64,000 nucleotides of DNA from the NCBI RefSeq assembly GCF_019423325.1, contig NZ_JAHZBQ010000002.1:518805-582804 (forward strand), in the 5' to 3' direction. This document shows, piece by piece, positions 52,308-61,605 of the stretch. Every line of letters begins with the position of its first letter. Within the stretch, counting starts at the first letter, position 1. Below the pieces are notes generated by a model. The model searched no databases and was not told the DNA's origin. It saw only the letters and a program-made list of their open reading frames with translations. The position numbers and the translations under genes are program-made. This DNA is from Campylobacter sp. GTDB taxonomy: Bacteria > Campylobacterota > Campylobacteria > Campylobacterales > Campylobacteraceae.

Positions 52308-54095
52308 ATGGAGCTTCCTAGATGGACGTTTGAGGACGCGTACGGCGACTTTGACGATGCGAGATTTACGGACGCGCTGTTAAATTTGGACGAAATTTTA
52401 GGCGAGATAGAGGAGCTACTCGGCTCTAGCGGCGGACTAAATTTACTGATAAACGCTTACGAGTGCGGCTTTGAGGAGGCGAACTCCTTGCTCGCGTTTT
52501 GCCGCTGCAAATCAAGCGACGACACCAAAGACGAGCGAGCAGGTGCGACCGAGGCAAAAATCAGGGAGAAATTTTTGCGTCTTGAGCGGATCAAAGAGAT
52601 CATTTTTGAAAAGATAGATGCGCTAGATCCCTCTGATACCGCGCGCCAAACGCAGGAGTTTGCGCGGATAAAATTTCTTTACGACGAGCACAAAAGTAGC
52701 TGGCGGGCAAAATTTGACGCAAAGGAGCGTAAAATTTACGAGGATACGGCGGCTAGCAGTTTCGCTCCGCTTTACGGCGTATTTAGACATCTAAACAACC
52801 TCATCGCCGTGCAGGCTACGGATAAAAGCGGCGTAAAAAGCGTCTATAATCTCTCAAAATGCGTGGGCGTTTTAAAGGGTTCGCCCGATGCGGCGCTGCG
52901 AAAGAGCGTATTTGACGGGCTGGTGGAGTATTACGATAAGCACGCGAGTTTGTACGCCGACGTTTTAAATTTGCTTCAGGGCTTTAGGCTGGGCGAATTC
53001 AGGGCGGCGGGGACGGATATCCTAACGCCTAGCCTGCAGCAAAACAAGATCAGCGAGCAGGCCGTAACGGCGATGTTTGCGGCGCTAGGTCAGAGATCGG
53101 ACAGGATCAGAGAGTGCGTGAGTCTGCGCGCGAAGTACTTCCCGCAGGGTAAAATTTACGCCTGCGATCTGCTCGCGCCATCTCCTTTTGCTAGCGCAGA
53201 GGAGATACCTTACGAGCGGGCGATAGAGACGATCTGTGAGGCTCTGGGCGAGGTTGGCGAGGAGATTCCTAAATTTATCAAAATGATGCTGCAGAGGAGC
53301 TGGATCGAGGCGCAGGTGCGCGAAAACAAAGCGGGCGGCGCGTTTTATACAAGGTTTGATAAATTTAAACAACCGCGGGTATTTTCTAGCTACATGGACA
53401 CGCAGGCGCATATGATCCAGCAGGCGCACGAGCTCGGACACGCGTGGCACTACTGGATCATGCGCGATCTGCCCGCGCTGCACACGCAGTTTCCTATGAC
53501 GCTAGCCGAGGCTGCTAGCACCTTTAACGAAGCCGTGCTGCGAAACTACTTGCGAAAAAACAGCGCGGATAAAAATTTGCTCTTTGATATCTTGTGGCAG
53601 GAGCTAAAATCTGCGGCAAATTTCATGCTACACATCGGCGTGCGGTTTGATTTTGAGATCGCTTTTTTAAAGGCTAAGCAAAAGGGCGCGGTCAGCACGA
53701 CGCAGATAGAAGAGCTCGTGCAAAAGGCGTGGCGCGGACGCTACGGCGATACGACGCAGGATACGGAGGGCTTTTTGCCGTACTTTAAGCTGCATTTTTA
53801 CAAGACCGATCAATACATCTACAACTACCCCTACACCGTCGGCTACCTGCTATCGCAGTTTTTGCTGGGCGAGTTTAGGCGCGCGGGCGATAAATTTATC
53901 GGCACGTACAAGGCGTTTTTGCGCGAGTGCGGAGTGATGAGCGTCGAAGCTTTGCTGCAAAAGCACTTCGGCAAGGACGCGCGAACACTGGAGTTTTGGC
54001 TTGAGTGCGTCGATAATGCGCTAATTTACGCAGACAAGTTTAAGCGGCTCGAGGAGCGGATGAAATTTAATAAATCAAAAGACCGAGCGGAGTAA
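52308..54095 (+). CDS. M3B-family oligoendopeptidase (PepF-like)
   Basis: I use ATG 52308, with GAGG overlapping the dcuC stop seven bases upstream; a GTG at 52296 is an alternative. The protein has about 595 residues. The zinc site HELGH is near residues 374-378 (QQAHELGHAWHYW), and the third ligand Glu lies in TLAEAASTFNEAV. It is a cytoplasmic metallopeptidase that cuts short peptides. Its coupling to dcuC may link peptide breakdown with amino-acid or dicarboxylate use. Confidence 0.87.
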   Translation: MELPRWTFEDAYGDFDDARFTDALLNLDEILGEIEELLGSSGGLNLLINAYECGFEEANSLLAFCRCKSSDDTKDERAGATEAKIREKFLRLERIKEIIFEKIDALDPSDTARQTQEFARIKFLYDEHKSSWRAKFDAKERKIYEDTAASSFAPLYGVFRHLNNLIAVQATDKSGVKSVYNLSKCVGVLKGSPDAALRKSVFDGLVEYYDKHASLYADVLNLLQGFRLGEFRAAGTDILTPSLQQNKISEQAVTAMFAALGQRSDRIRECVSLRAKYFPQGKIYACDLLAPSPFASAEEIPYERAIETICEALGEVGEEIPKFIKMMLQRSWIEAQVRENKAGGAFYTRFDKFKQPRVFSSYMDTQAHMIQQAHELGHAWHYWIMRDLPALHTQFPMTLAEAASTFNEAVLRNYLRKNSADKNLLFDILWQELKSAANFMLHIGVRFDFEIAFLKAKQKGAVSTTQIEELVQKAWRGRYGDTTQDTEGFLPYFKLHFYKTDQYIYNYPYTVGYLLSQFLLGEFRRAGDKFIGTYKAFLRECGVMSVEALLQKHFGKDARTLEFWLECVDNALIYADKFKRLEERMKFNKSKDRAE

Positions 54096-55169
54096 ATGGG
54101 CGCAAAAATTAGCAAAGAGGGCGGGTGCAAGGCGTGAGAGAGGCGAGCGTGGGGCGGATGAAGCCGGGCGGGCGAAATTTTAAAATTCCTTCTCCGCTGC
54201 TAGCGAGCGTATCGCTCGGACCCTTTTGCGCGCCGCCCGGGGCTTCCTGTGCGTCGCTAGAAAATCTACGCGCGCCGTTAAAATTTTGCCCGTGCGCCGT
54301 CTGTGCGTCTTGCGACCGCGCGGCCTTAGATCGCGCCAGATCGCTATCTTTGGAATTTTGCTCGAAATTTATCGCTAAATTTAAAATCATATCGCTAAAG
54401 CTCACCTCATCGCCACGCGAGATAGGGATCTGCGCCGTTTTTTGCGGCGCAAATTTCAAATCATACATCCGCCGTGCTCGCGACGCCATGTCGCTTGAGG
54501 ATGCGAGTAAATTTAAGCGCTTGCGACATTCAAAGCGCGCGCAACGCAATAAAGAGCCGATGCGAAAGGCGCGGGCGGCGCGGCGATACGACGCAACGCA
54601 GGCAGCGGATCGGTTATCTCGGCTACCGAGGCAGAGAGCGGGCCGCCTATCGCGGTCTTAAAATTTCACGGGCCGCTTATTTGCAACTTTGAAATTTTGC
54701 GTGGTGTTCACTCATAGCGTTACAATTTCGATGCGCGCGCGACAACGTTAAAATTTTAGCCGGCATGGCTGCTAAGCGAAATTTCATGTAAGCGTCCGTG
54801 CGACGCTGTATTTGCAAAGTAAAACGCATACGATAAAATTTTAGCGTGTTTGAAAAGACGGAGCTGTCAGGCGGCGGGCAGAATGAAATTTAGCGCGCAA
54901 GAACGACAAACGGGACTCTAAGTGAGACGAGCTTCAAATTAAATCGTAAAATTTCAATCCGCAGACGCCAAATGAGCTCAAGATCAAAATCCACATAAAT
55001 TTATACGGCGAGACAGCAAGCCTAAGGTCTTGCGGCGCCACGGGCGGTGCAGTATTCGCGAGGCAAAATATAGACGCCAAGAAGCGGAAGGCGCTTGAAA
55101 TTTAGCGCGCGGCGGTCATAGAGAGCCAATAATTTGCAGTGCTCGAAGCTGTGTAACAAAAGCTCAAAT
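54096..55169. other. 1.07-kb region with at most one weak gene
   Basis: Both strands are open around 54125-54550, mostly because of high GC. The one frame with Campylobacter-like codon use is on the minus strand and is listed separately. From 54700 to 55169 I see no gene; the sequence is rich in AAATTT words. Confidence 0.45.
54109..54468 (-). CDS. Possible hypothetical protein
   Basis: This weak 119-residue frame from ATG 54468 reads MYDLKFAPQKTAQIPISRGD and then SFSDMILNLAINFEQNSKDS. The first 50 residues have normal composition and codon use, while the remainder is Ser/Ala/Pro-rich. No ribosome-binding site stands out and no family is recognised. Confidence 0.25.
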   Translation of the reverse strand: MYDLKFAPQKTAQIPISRGDEVSFSDMILNLAINFEQNSKDSDLARSKAARSQDAQTAHGQNFNGARRFSSDAQEAPGGAQKGPSDTLASSGEGILKFRPPGFIRPTLASLTPCTRPLC

Positions 55170-55901
55170 CTATCCGCAGCAGCCGCAATCGCAGCGCGAG
55201 GAGGCAGCGGGGTGAAGCTCGCTGATGTAGAGCTTTACGGAGTCAAGTCCTTGCTTTTTCGCCTGGAAGTAGGCGTCGCTTGCAAAGCCAAAGTCCGCAA
55301 AGCGCAAGAAATTCTCCACGTAGAACTTGCGCGCATTTTGATGATCGACAGAATAGGCGTGCTCCCAAAGATCGCAGGCTAAAAGCGGAATTTTACCACG
55401 CACGATCGGCGTGTCCGCATTTTGCGTCGTGATGATTTCTAAATTCGCCGCGCGCTCGTCGCACGCAAGCCAGCACCAGCCGCTACCGAAAAGCTCCAGT
55501 GCGCGCTTTAAAAACTCGCTTTTCAAATTTTCTATCCCGCCGAAAGCCTGCGCTAAAGCGTCCGCCAACTCGCCTCTAGGCTCGCTGGGCTGCGCGATAC
55601 AATCGAAGTAAAAATCGTGGTTGTAAATTTCAGAGGCATTGTTAAAAATACGGCTAAAACCTAGGCAAATTTGATAAAGCTTTGAAATTTGCGAAAACTC
55701 GCACTCCTCTCCGCGAGCCTCCCTGAAAGACTGCGTGATAATCGTAAAAAGATCTGCGTTTTGTATCGGCGTGTCCGCTATATCTCGATTTAAGGCAGAG
55801 ACGTAGTCCTCGCAAAGCCCGCCGTGATGAAATTTTAAACTCTGCAAGCTCGCGATTTTATTCGTGCGCGGATCAAAAGGCAGCGCCCTGGATCTAAACA
55901 C
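55170..55901 (-). CDS. Divergent Fe/Mn superoxide dismutase-like protein with Cys-rich tail
   Basis: This 243-residue protein has the SOD fold with all four metal ligands: H25 (KFHHGG), H95 (IYNHDF), D177 and H181 (CDLWEHAY). Aligned by eye with FeSOD, the gateway KHH reads GLC (residues 28-30). The outer-sphere Gln of FeSOD (AAQVWNH) is Glu92 here (ASEIYNH), and the MnSOD-type Gln is absent (TTQNADTP). The C-terminus adds CDCGCCG. It starts at GTG 55901, sharing one base with the stop of the acidic-protein gene. Ordinary SOD activity is doubtful; metal handling or another redox role is possible. Confidence 0.78.
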   Translation of the reverse strand: MFRSRALPFDPRTNKIASLQSLKFHHGGLCEDYVSALNRDIADTPIQNADLFTIITQSFREARGEECEFSQISKLYQICLGFSRIFNNASEIYNHDFYFDCIAQPSEPRGELADALAQAFGGIENLKSEFLKRALELFGSGWCWLACDERAANLEIITTQNADTPIVRGKIPLLACDLWEHAYSVDHQNARKFYVENFLRFADFGFASDAYFQAKKQGLDSVKLYISELHPAASSRCDCGCCG

Positions 55902-56074
55902 TAATAATCCTCGCTGTCCAAATCGCTATAATCGTTAAAACCGTCGTCGTCTTCGTAGCTGTAATCATCCTCGTCGTAGTTGTAGTTGTAACTCTCGTCG
56001 CCTCCGATTAGATCATCGTCCTCATATTCGTCCTCATCGAACTCTTCGTCTTCGAAGTCATCGAAATCAGCCAT
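55901..56074 (-). CDS. Very acidic 57-residue protein
   Basis: From ATG 56074 the frame encodes 57 residues, 30 of them Asp or Glu, with eight Tyr and no Lys, Arg, His or Cys (MADFDDFEDEEFDEDEYEDD, then SYNYNYDEDDYSY). It overlaps the end of the channel gene by 8 bp and shares one base with the GTG of the SOD-like gene (TAGTG), so it is translated between them. GAG and AGGAG words before the ATG serve as ribosome-binding site. No family is recognised. The composition suggests binding of metal or a basic partner. Confidence 0.75.
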   Translation of the reverse strand: MADFDDFEDEEFDEDEYEDDDLIGGDESYNYNYDEDDYSYEDDDGFNDYSDLDSEDY

Positions 56075-58181
56075 TTTGCTCTCCTTTGTCGTTGGAATTT
56101 ACTTTTGATTTTACGCATTCGCTTGCTATTTCCGGGATATTTTCGATATAAACGCTCTGCGATGGGAAGGCAAACGATAGTCCGTTTTGCTCCACGATCT
56201 CCATTATTTTAAATAAAACATCCTCTTTGGTTTGGATAAAATTTGCCCATATTACGGTTTTTGTGAAGCAGTAAACTAAAATATTAATGGACGAATCGCC
56301 AAAGCTATCTAGCGCCACGAACATAGTGCTTTTATAGCCCGCTAAATCGTCGATAGAAACCATGTTTTGCCTATAGCGCATACGAAAATCTTTAGAATTT
56401 AGCGCCGTATCTGCAGATTGAGCGATGCCCGGGTGAGATTTTAGCATCTCTTTGATATCGTTTACGCACTTTCGCAGTTGAGCCGTGCTCGCACCGTATT
56501 CGACACCTACGGTAAGCTTTAAATTCCGCCCTACCTTCCTGCGGCTCCAGTTTTTGATATTTTGCGCCATTATGTTGGAATTCGGCACAAAAACAAGAGC
56601 GTTGTCAAAGGTTCTTATCGTCGTCTTTCTAAAGCCCGTTTCTACGACGTTTCCTTCTATGTCGCCTAATACGACCCAATCACCTTGCGAGAACGAGTTA
56701 TCAAATAATAGCATCACGGATGAGAAGAAATTTGCGATGATGTCCTTGGTCGCAAACGCGATCGCAAGTCCGCCGATTCCAAGAGACGCCATAAGCGCCG
56801 AGATGTCAAAGCCTAGACGCTTTAGCACCAAAAGCGCGGCGATGATGATTACGATGACGTATAGAATTTTAACAACCAGATTTATGATATCTTTTCTGAC
56901 GCCTTTTTTCGTGATGTTTCCAAGCACGACAATGCCGTAACCATCGATGATTTCGATAATGAGCCATGCCCAGAGCACCACGTAAACGATCGAGAATAAA
57001 TTTGCAAATTTTATCGGCACAGGCGCCGGATAATAAAATATACTAAGACAGATATCGACCGAATAAGCAATCAGCAAAATACCCATCGGACGCTTGATGA
57101 TGCCTACTACTTGCGTTTTTAGCGTTTCGCTATCCAGCGAAAAGCTTTTATTAAAGAATTTAAATACGAAATAGATGATGTTGGCAAGCAGCCTGCGAAG
57201 CGAGTAGAAAAATAGCGTAATCAGCGTGATTAGAATGAGCTTGCCGAAATTTACGTGGCTGAGCTTAAACGGAATTTTATCGTTGATATAATCGATCACC
57301 GACTTAAAATTTAAGCTCGTAAAAACCACGCTGCTTGCGAGTAGATCGCTATTTCGCGATAGATACGTAAGCACCTCGTCGTAGGTCTGCTTGTCGTTTT
57401 TCAAATCGTTGATTTTAGACTCTAAGGCGTCTATCTGCTCTTGACTGCTTAGATTATTTTTCAAATCATTAAGTTTACTAAAATCCCTAGTCTGGATATT
57501 TAGTAGCGTGCTACTTAGCTCGCTTTCAAGCGCGCTTCTGCTTGCGCCGTTTACAAACATATCCTCAATTTTCATAAGTGAGGTATAAAAGATCTCTGCC
57601 ATTTCCATCTTTTCTAAATCTGCGCTTGCATTTACGTATTCGGGAGAGCTCTGCTTTTTAGCGTATTTTTTTAGCGTAGTTTGGATGTTCTTTTTATTTT
57701 GTGCATACGACATTATGCTTTCGATATCCATATCCTGCTGCGTAATCGCGAAAGGTAAGCGATCAAAGAGCTTAGCTTTATTGCGATCGATGGCGTCCAG
57801 TTCGTTTTTGCTCGCGTTGGCATCGCCGCCATTAAGCAGGGAGCTGCGCTGCAAATTTAGCTTTTTAATCTCTTTGATTACAGAGATAAGCGTCTCGCCG
57901 TTAGGAGTTTTTTTCTGTGAAGTCTCCGTTTTGGCGACCTTTTCTGCGATCATATTTATTACTTCGGTTTTATTGCCATCCTCCGCACCGAGGGATTTGG
58001 ATAGAATTTTAGCGACTTCCTTTTTGATCTCGGTTTTGTTGTTTTCTAAAGTAAGATTTGCCTCTGGAGTAGAAGAATTCGTCTCTACAAAGCTTCCCTC
58101 GCCGGTCGTGTTGAGGTCTGCAAACGCTAAAGCGGCGCTAAAAAGACTAATCGTTAAAAAGCTGATTATAGATTTTTTCAT
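56067..58181 (-). CDS. MscS-family mechanosensitive channel with large N-terminal domain
   Basis: This 704-residue protein has a signal peptide (residues 1-21), a helical periplasmic domain (about 25-300, coiled-coil-like, with many Lys/Glu/Asn), several membrane helices (about 310-470) and the MscS pore helix GIGGLAIAFATKDIIANFFS. The beta domain has FSQGDWVVLGDIEGNV. It opens under membrane tension to release solutes. The architecture is that of MscK/YnaI-like channels. Its start lies within the carbonic anhydrase gene (35-bp overlap) and its end overlaps the acidic-protein gene, so the four genes form one tight operon. Confidence 0.88.
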   Translation of the reverse strand: MKKSIISFLTISLFSAALAFADLNTTGEGSFVETNSSTPEANLTLENNKTEIKKEVAKILSKSLGAEDGNKTEVINMIAEKVAKTETSQKKTPNGETLISVIKEIKKLNLQRSSLLNGGDANASKNELDAIDRNKAKLFDRLPFAITQQDMDIESIMSYAQNKKNIQTTLKKYAKKQSSPEYVNASADLEKMEMAEIFYTSLMKIEDMFVNGASRSALESELSSTLLNIQTRDFSKLNDLKNNLSSQEQIDALESKINDLKNDKQTYDEVLTYLSRNSDLLASSVVFTSLNFKSVIDYINDKIPFKLSHVNFGKLILITLITLFFYSLRRLLANIIYFVFKFFNKSFSLDSETLKTQVVGIIKRPMGILLIAYSVDICLSIFYYPAPVPIKFANLFSIVYVVLWAWLIIEIIDGYGIVVLGNITKKGVRKDIINLVVKILYVIVIIIAALLVLKRLGFDISALMASLGIGGLAIAFATKDIIANFFSSVMLLFDNSFSQGDWVVLGDIEGNVVETGFRKTTIRTFDNALVFVPNSNIMAQNIKNWSRRKVGRNLKLTVGVEYGASTAQLRKCVNDIKEMLKSHPGIAQSADTALNSKDFRMRYRQNMVSIDDLAGYKSTMFVALDSFGDSSINILVYCFTKTVIWANFIQTKEDVLFKIMEIVEQNGLSFAFPSQSVYIENIPEIASECVKSKVNSNDKGEQNG

Positions 58182-58815
58182 AATCCATTCCCTTATTTAA
58201 TAGCGTAAAATGCGCGCCTTCGTCGTCGTAGTTGAATAGCTCGCCCGTTTCGATGACGTAGTGCCAGCCGTAAATTTTAATCTCGCCGTTTTTGTAGGCG
58301 TCTTTGATGCCAGGAAAGCTAAGTAAATTTTGCATGGAATTTATAATATTTAATCTCTCGGTGATCCACTCGCGCTTGTCGGCGCCGAGATCTTTTAGCT
58401 TTTCGACCTCGTCTTTTACGGGCTGCATTAAATTTAGCCAGCGCCTTACGTTTGGAATTTTTTCAAGCTTTTTTGCGCCATAAAACAGCGCCGCGCAACC
58501 GCCGCAGTTGCTGTGCCCACAAACGATGATATTTTTGATATTTAGCGAATACAGCGCATATTCGATCGCTGAGGTAGTCGCTAAAAATTCCTCGCTAATT
58601 CGGTATGGAGGAACGACGTTTGCGATATTTCGCACGACGAAAAGCTCTCCTGGAAGCGTCGAGGTAATTAGGCTTGGCACCACGCGCGAGTCGGAGCAGC
58701 CGATAAAAAGTGTGTGGGGCTTTTGATGATTTGCCAAACTTCCGAAAAGCTCGGCATGCTCGGCAAAATTTTCTTCCATAAATTTAATAGCTCCATTTAT
58801 TAACTGGCTGGGCAT
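58147..58815 (-). CDS. Beta-class carbonic anhydrase
   Basis: This 222-residue enzyme has zinc ligands C40 and D42 (IGCSDSRV), H101 and C104 (VCGHSNCGG). It converts CO2 and bicarbonate in the cytoplasm and supports growth of capnophilic species. AAGGAGAAAG precedes the ATG. It is the first gene of the overlapping four-gene operon with the MscS channel, acidic protein and SOD-like protein. Divergent from the Bax inhibitor-like gene. Confidence 0.92.
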   Translation of the reverse strand: MPSQLINGAIKFMEENFAEHAELFGSLANHQKPHTLFIGCSDSRVVPSLITSTLPGELFVVRNIANVVPPYRISEEFLATTSAIEYALYSLNIKNIIVCGHSNCGGCAALFYGAKKLEKIPNVRRWLNLMQPVKDEVEKLKDLGADKREWITERLNIINSMQNLLSFPGIKDAYKNGEIKIYGWHYVIETGELFNYDDEGAHFTLLNKGMDYEKIYNQLFND

Positions 58816-58946
58816 ACTTTCTCCTTAAAAAAGTCGGGAATTATATATTACTTTCATAAATAGATAGAATTCTGGGAATTTTTAATTATATATTTACCAA
58901 ATTTTCGCTAAACTCCCCGCTCATAAATCAAAAGAAGGAGAAAAAT

Positions 58947-59642
58947 ATGAGTCTATACGACAGACGAAATTACGCGGACGGCTATGAGCTATCGGACGCA
59001 TCACTGGAACAAGGACGAATCTCTCAGACTATCAAACAAACCTACGCGCTTCTAACCGCTTCGATGATAGCTGCGGCGGCAGGGGCTTTTGTCGCGATGA
59101 GTTTCGGCGTGAGCTTGGCTATTCATCCATTTTTATATCTAGTGCTTTTAATGGGGCTGATCTTCGGTATGCAAGCAGCTGTAAATCGCGGCGCCAACAC
59201 GATCGCGCTGGTTTTGCTTTTTGCATTTACCTTTATTACCGGTCTTACTCTAGGTAAATTGATTGCTATTTATATCGCAGCGGGTGCCGGAGACGTAGTA
59301 ACGCATGCGTTCGTGGCTACGGCGATTACTTTCGGTGCTCTTACCGTTTATGCGATGAATACAAAGACAAATTTCGACTCTTGGGGCAAACCGCTATTGG
59401 TATCGCTTGTGGCTATTATCGTGCTAAGCCTTTTGAACTACTTCTTTTTCAAAAGCACCGTGCTTGATATAGCAATTTCAGCTTTTTCGGCTTTAATCTT
59501 TTCGATGTATATTATCTACGATACTAAAAATATTATAAACGGCACCTACACTTCACCGATAATGGCTGCCGTAGATATGTATCTAAACATCTACAACCTC
59601 TTCCTTTCGCTGCTAAGAATTTTCGGCGCAAGCAGAGACTAA
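58947..59642 (+). CDS. Bax inhibitor-1/YccA-family membrane protein
   Basis: This 231-residue protein has seven membrane segments and the family signature SMYIIYDTKNIINGTYTSPI near the end, with the conserved Asp pair. It starts with a soluble MSLYDRRNYADG tail, as in Campylobacter relatives. Family members may regulate ion leakage or membrane protein quality control. AAAGGAGAAAAA-type sequence (AGAAGGAG) precedes the ATG. A GC-rich hairpin (59650-59668) follows. Confidence 0.88.
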   Translation: MSLYDRRNYADGYELSDASLEQGRISQTIKQTYALLTASMIAAAAGAFVAMSFGVSLAIHPFLYLVLLMGLIFGMQAAVNRGANTIALVLLFAFTFITGLTLGKLIAIYIAAGAGDVVTHAFVATAITFGALTVYAMNTKTNFDSWGKPLLVSLVAIIVLSLLNYFFFKSTVLDIAISAFSALIFSMYIIYDTKNIINGTYTSPIMAAVDMYLNIYNLFLSLLRIFGASRD

Positions 59643-59649
59643 ATTTTAC

Positions 59650-59668
59650 GCACCGCTTCGTGCGGTGC
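59650..59668 (+). terminator. Hairpin after the Bax inhibitor-like gene
   Basis: A perfect 7-bp stem GCACCGC/GCGGTGC with loop TTCGT, but no T run follows directly. It probably separates this transcript from secG. Confidence 0.5.
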
Positions 59669-59699
59669 ACTCTTAACTTAAAATTTATAAATCTTTTAT

Positions 59700-59705
59700 T
59701 ATAAT
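59700..59705 (+). promoter_or_regulatory. -10 box of the secG-frr-pyrE unit
   Basis: TATAAT lies 32 bp before the GTG of secG, with a T-rich stretch upstream. Confidence 0.55.
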
Positions 59706-59736
59706 CGCAAATTCAATTTTTTCAAAAGGTTTTATA

Positions 59737-60234
59737 GTGACTACGTTATTTTTGGTTTTACAAGTCGTCTTCGCCGTGATAATTACGATCTCCGTTCTGC
59801 TGCAAAAGAGCTCTTCTATTGGGCTTGGCGCATACAGCGGAAGTAACGAAAGCTTATTTGGTGCGAAGGGTCCAGCGGGATTTTTGGCTAAATTTACCGC
59901 CGCGATGGGAATTCTATTTGTGATAAATACACTCGTGCTTGCGTATTTCTATCAGCAAGATGCTAAATCTTCTGTCGTAGATCGCGTAAAGATTGAAGCA
60001 AATGCTACTAGATCCGTGCCAAACGCTGTCCCTGGCGTGCCATCCATCCCAGCTTCAGGCGCAAAGCCTAATTTCGCTCCCGCAAGCACCGAGTCAAATC
60101 CTGTAAATAGCAGCGAGGTAAATTCAACAGCTCCGAAAATCGAAACACCCGCAGCTAGCGCGCCTACTCGGTCACAAGCATCAAGTGATACCAATACCAG
60201 CGCTGCTTCCGCAGATCAAAACACAACCAAATAA
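59737..60234 (+). CDS. secG: Protein-export membrane subunit SecG
   Basis: GTG start with AAAGG upstream. The protein is 165 residues, with two membrane helices (residues 2-22 and 52-72) and the SecG signature LLQKSSSIGLGAYSGS then FGAKGPAGFLAKF. It assists SecYEG translocation. The C-terminal 80 residues are Ser/Thr/Ala/Pro-rich and disordered, making it longer than E. coli SecG (110), as is common in Campylobacterota. Confidence 0.88.
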   Translation: MTTLFLVLQVVFAVIITISVLLQKSSSIGLGAYSGSNESLFGAKGPAGFLAKFTAAMGILFVINTLVLAYFYQQDAKSSVVDRVKIEANATRSVPNAVPGVPSIPASGAKPNFAPASTESNPVNSSEVNSTAPKIETPAASAPTRSQASSDTNTSAASADQNTTK

Positions 60235-60335
60235 ACTCTAAATTTTAAAATTTAAAAGCGCAAAATCCGCGCTTTTAAATGCTATTCTTATTTTTTTAAC
60301 GCTATAATTTCGCAAATTTTATTTAAAGGATTTGA

Positions 60336-60893
60336 ATGCTAGAAGCTATCTATAAAGAGCAAAGAGCAAACGGCGATCGAGCTATCGAGGCTTTGAAAAA
60401 GGACTTTATGACGCTACGCACCGGCAAAGTAAGCGTGGCGATCCTAGATCATATTTTCGTGGATTATTACGGCTCGCAAACCCCGCTAAATCAGGTCGCG
60501 ACCGTCCTTTCGACCGATGCGGTAACGATTTCGATCACGCCGTGGGAAAAGCCGATGCTAAAGGCGATCGAAAGCGCTATCGCAGCGGCAAATATCGGCG
60601 TCAATCCGACTAACGACGGCGAGAGCGTGAAGCTATTTTTCCCGCCGATGACGATCGAGCAACGCCAAGAAAACGCAAAAAAGGCCAAAGCGATGGGCGA
60701 GAAGGCTAAAATCGGCATTCGTAACGTCCGCAAAGACGCCAACGACGAAATCAAAAAGCTCGAAAAAGACAAAGCGATCTCCGAAGACGACGCCAAAAAG
60801 GGCTACGACGAGGTGCAAAAGATCACCGACTCTTACTCAAGTAAAATCGACGACGCAGTCAAGGCCAAAGAAGCCGAGCTTTTGAAGGTTTGA
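60336..60893 (+). CDS. frr: Ribosome recycling factor
   Basis: This 185-residue protein is of normal length: [20 protein letters not shown] near the start, then TPLNQVATV, and the helical end with [20 protein letters not shown]. It splits post-termination ribosomes with EF-G. AAAGGA precedes the ATG. pyrE starts 3 bp after its stop. Confidence 0.95.
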   Translation: MLEAIYKEQRANGDRAIEALKKDFMTLRTGKVSVAILDHIFVDYYGSQTPLNQVATVLSTDAVTISITPWEKPMLKAIESAIAAANIGVNPTNDGESVKLFFPPMTIEQRQENAKKAKAMGEKAKIGIRNVRKDANDEIKKLEKDKAISEDDAKKGYDEVQKITDSYSSKIDDAVKAKEAELLKV

Positions 60894-60896
60894 GCT

Positions 60897-61508
60897 GTGG
60901 ATATAGAAAAAATCTATCGCGACTGCGGCGCATATCTGCGAGGGCATTTTCTGCTTTCAAGCGGCAACCACTCGGAATTCTATCTGCAAAGCGCCAAAGT
61001 ACTTGAGGATCCGCAGCTCGCAGGACAGCTTGCGGACGAACTTGCCGCTATCATCGAAAAAGCGGGCGTGGAGTTTGATAGCGTCTGCTCGCCCGCGCTG
61101 GGCGGAATTTTAGCGGGCTACGAGCTAGCTCGCGCGGCAAAAAAACGCTTCATATTTACCGAGCGCGTAGATCGCGTAATGAGCCTGCGACGCGGCTTTG
61201 AAGTGCATAAGGGCGAGAGATTTATCGTCTGCGAAGACATCGTCACGACGGGCGGCTCGGCTCTTGAGAGCGCAAAGCTCATCGAAAACCTAGGCGGCGA
61301 GGTCGCGGGCTTTGCCGCGCTTGCCAATCGCGGATTTTGCAAGGTCGCAAATTTAGCGGGCAGCAGTGCTAAGGCTGGCGCCAAGCTGCCCGCGGATAAG
61401 CCGTTTTTTGCGCTAGGCAATTTCGAGTTTGAAATTTACGAGCCCGCGACTTGCCCGCTTTGTGCCGCCGGAAGCAAGGCAATCAAGCCCGGTAGTCGCG
61501 GAAACTAG
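60897..61508 (+). CDS. pyrE: Orotate phosphoribosyltransferase
   Basis: GTG start three bases behind frr. This 203-residue enzyme makes OMP from orotate and PRPP. The PRPP motif [17 protein letters not shown] is near residues 103-119. [19 protein letters not shown] marks the N-terminus. A short C-terminal segment has CPLCAAG, a Cys pair seen in the longer bacterial PyrE branch. Confidence 0.93.
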   Translation: MDIEKIYRDCGAYLRGHFLLSSGNHSEFYLQSAKVLEDPQLAGQLADELAAIIEKAGVEFDSVCSPALGGILAGYELARAAKKRFIFTERVDRVMSLRRGFEVHKGERFIVCEDIVTTGGSALESAKLIENLGGEVAGFAALANRGFCKVANLAGSSAKAGAKLPADKPFFALGNFEFEIYEPATCPLCAAGSKAIKPGSRGN

Positions 61509-61605
61509 GCGCCGATTTGCTGCTAAGAAACCGCAGCGAGATTAAATTTTATTCTCTCGGCTTTAGCGCGCCGGAATTTTAAAATTTAATCTAAAACGGA
61601 TCAAA

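Noticed and set aside
54573..54640. Stretch resembling part of the PepF gene (CGGCGATACGACGCA)
   Set aside because: Only about 15 bases match 53744-53758 and the similarity does not extend, so duplication is not supported.
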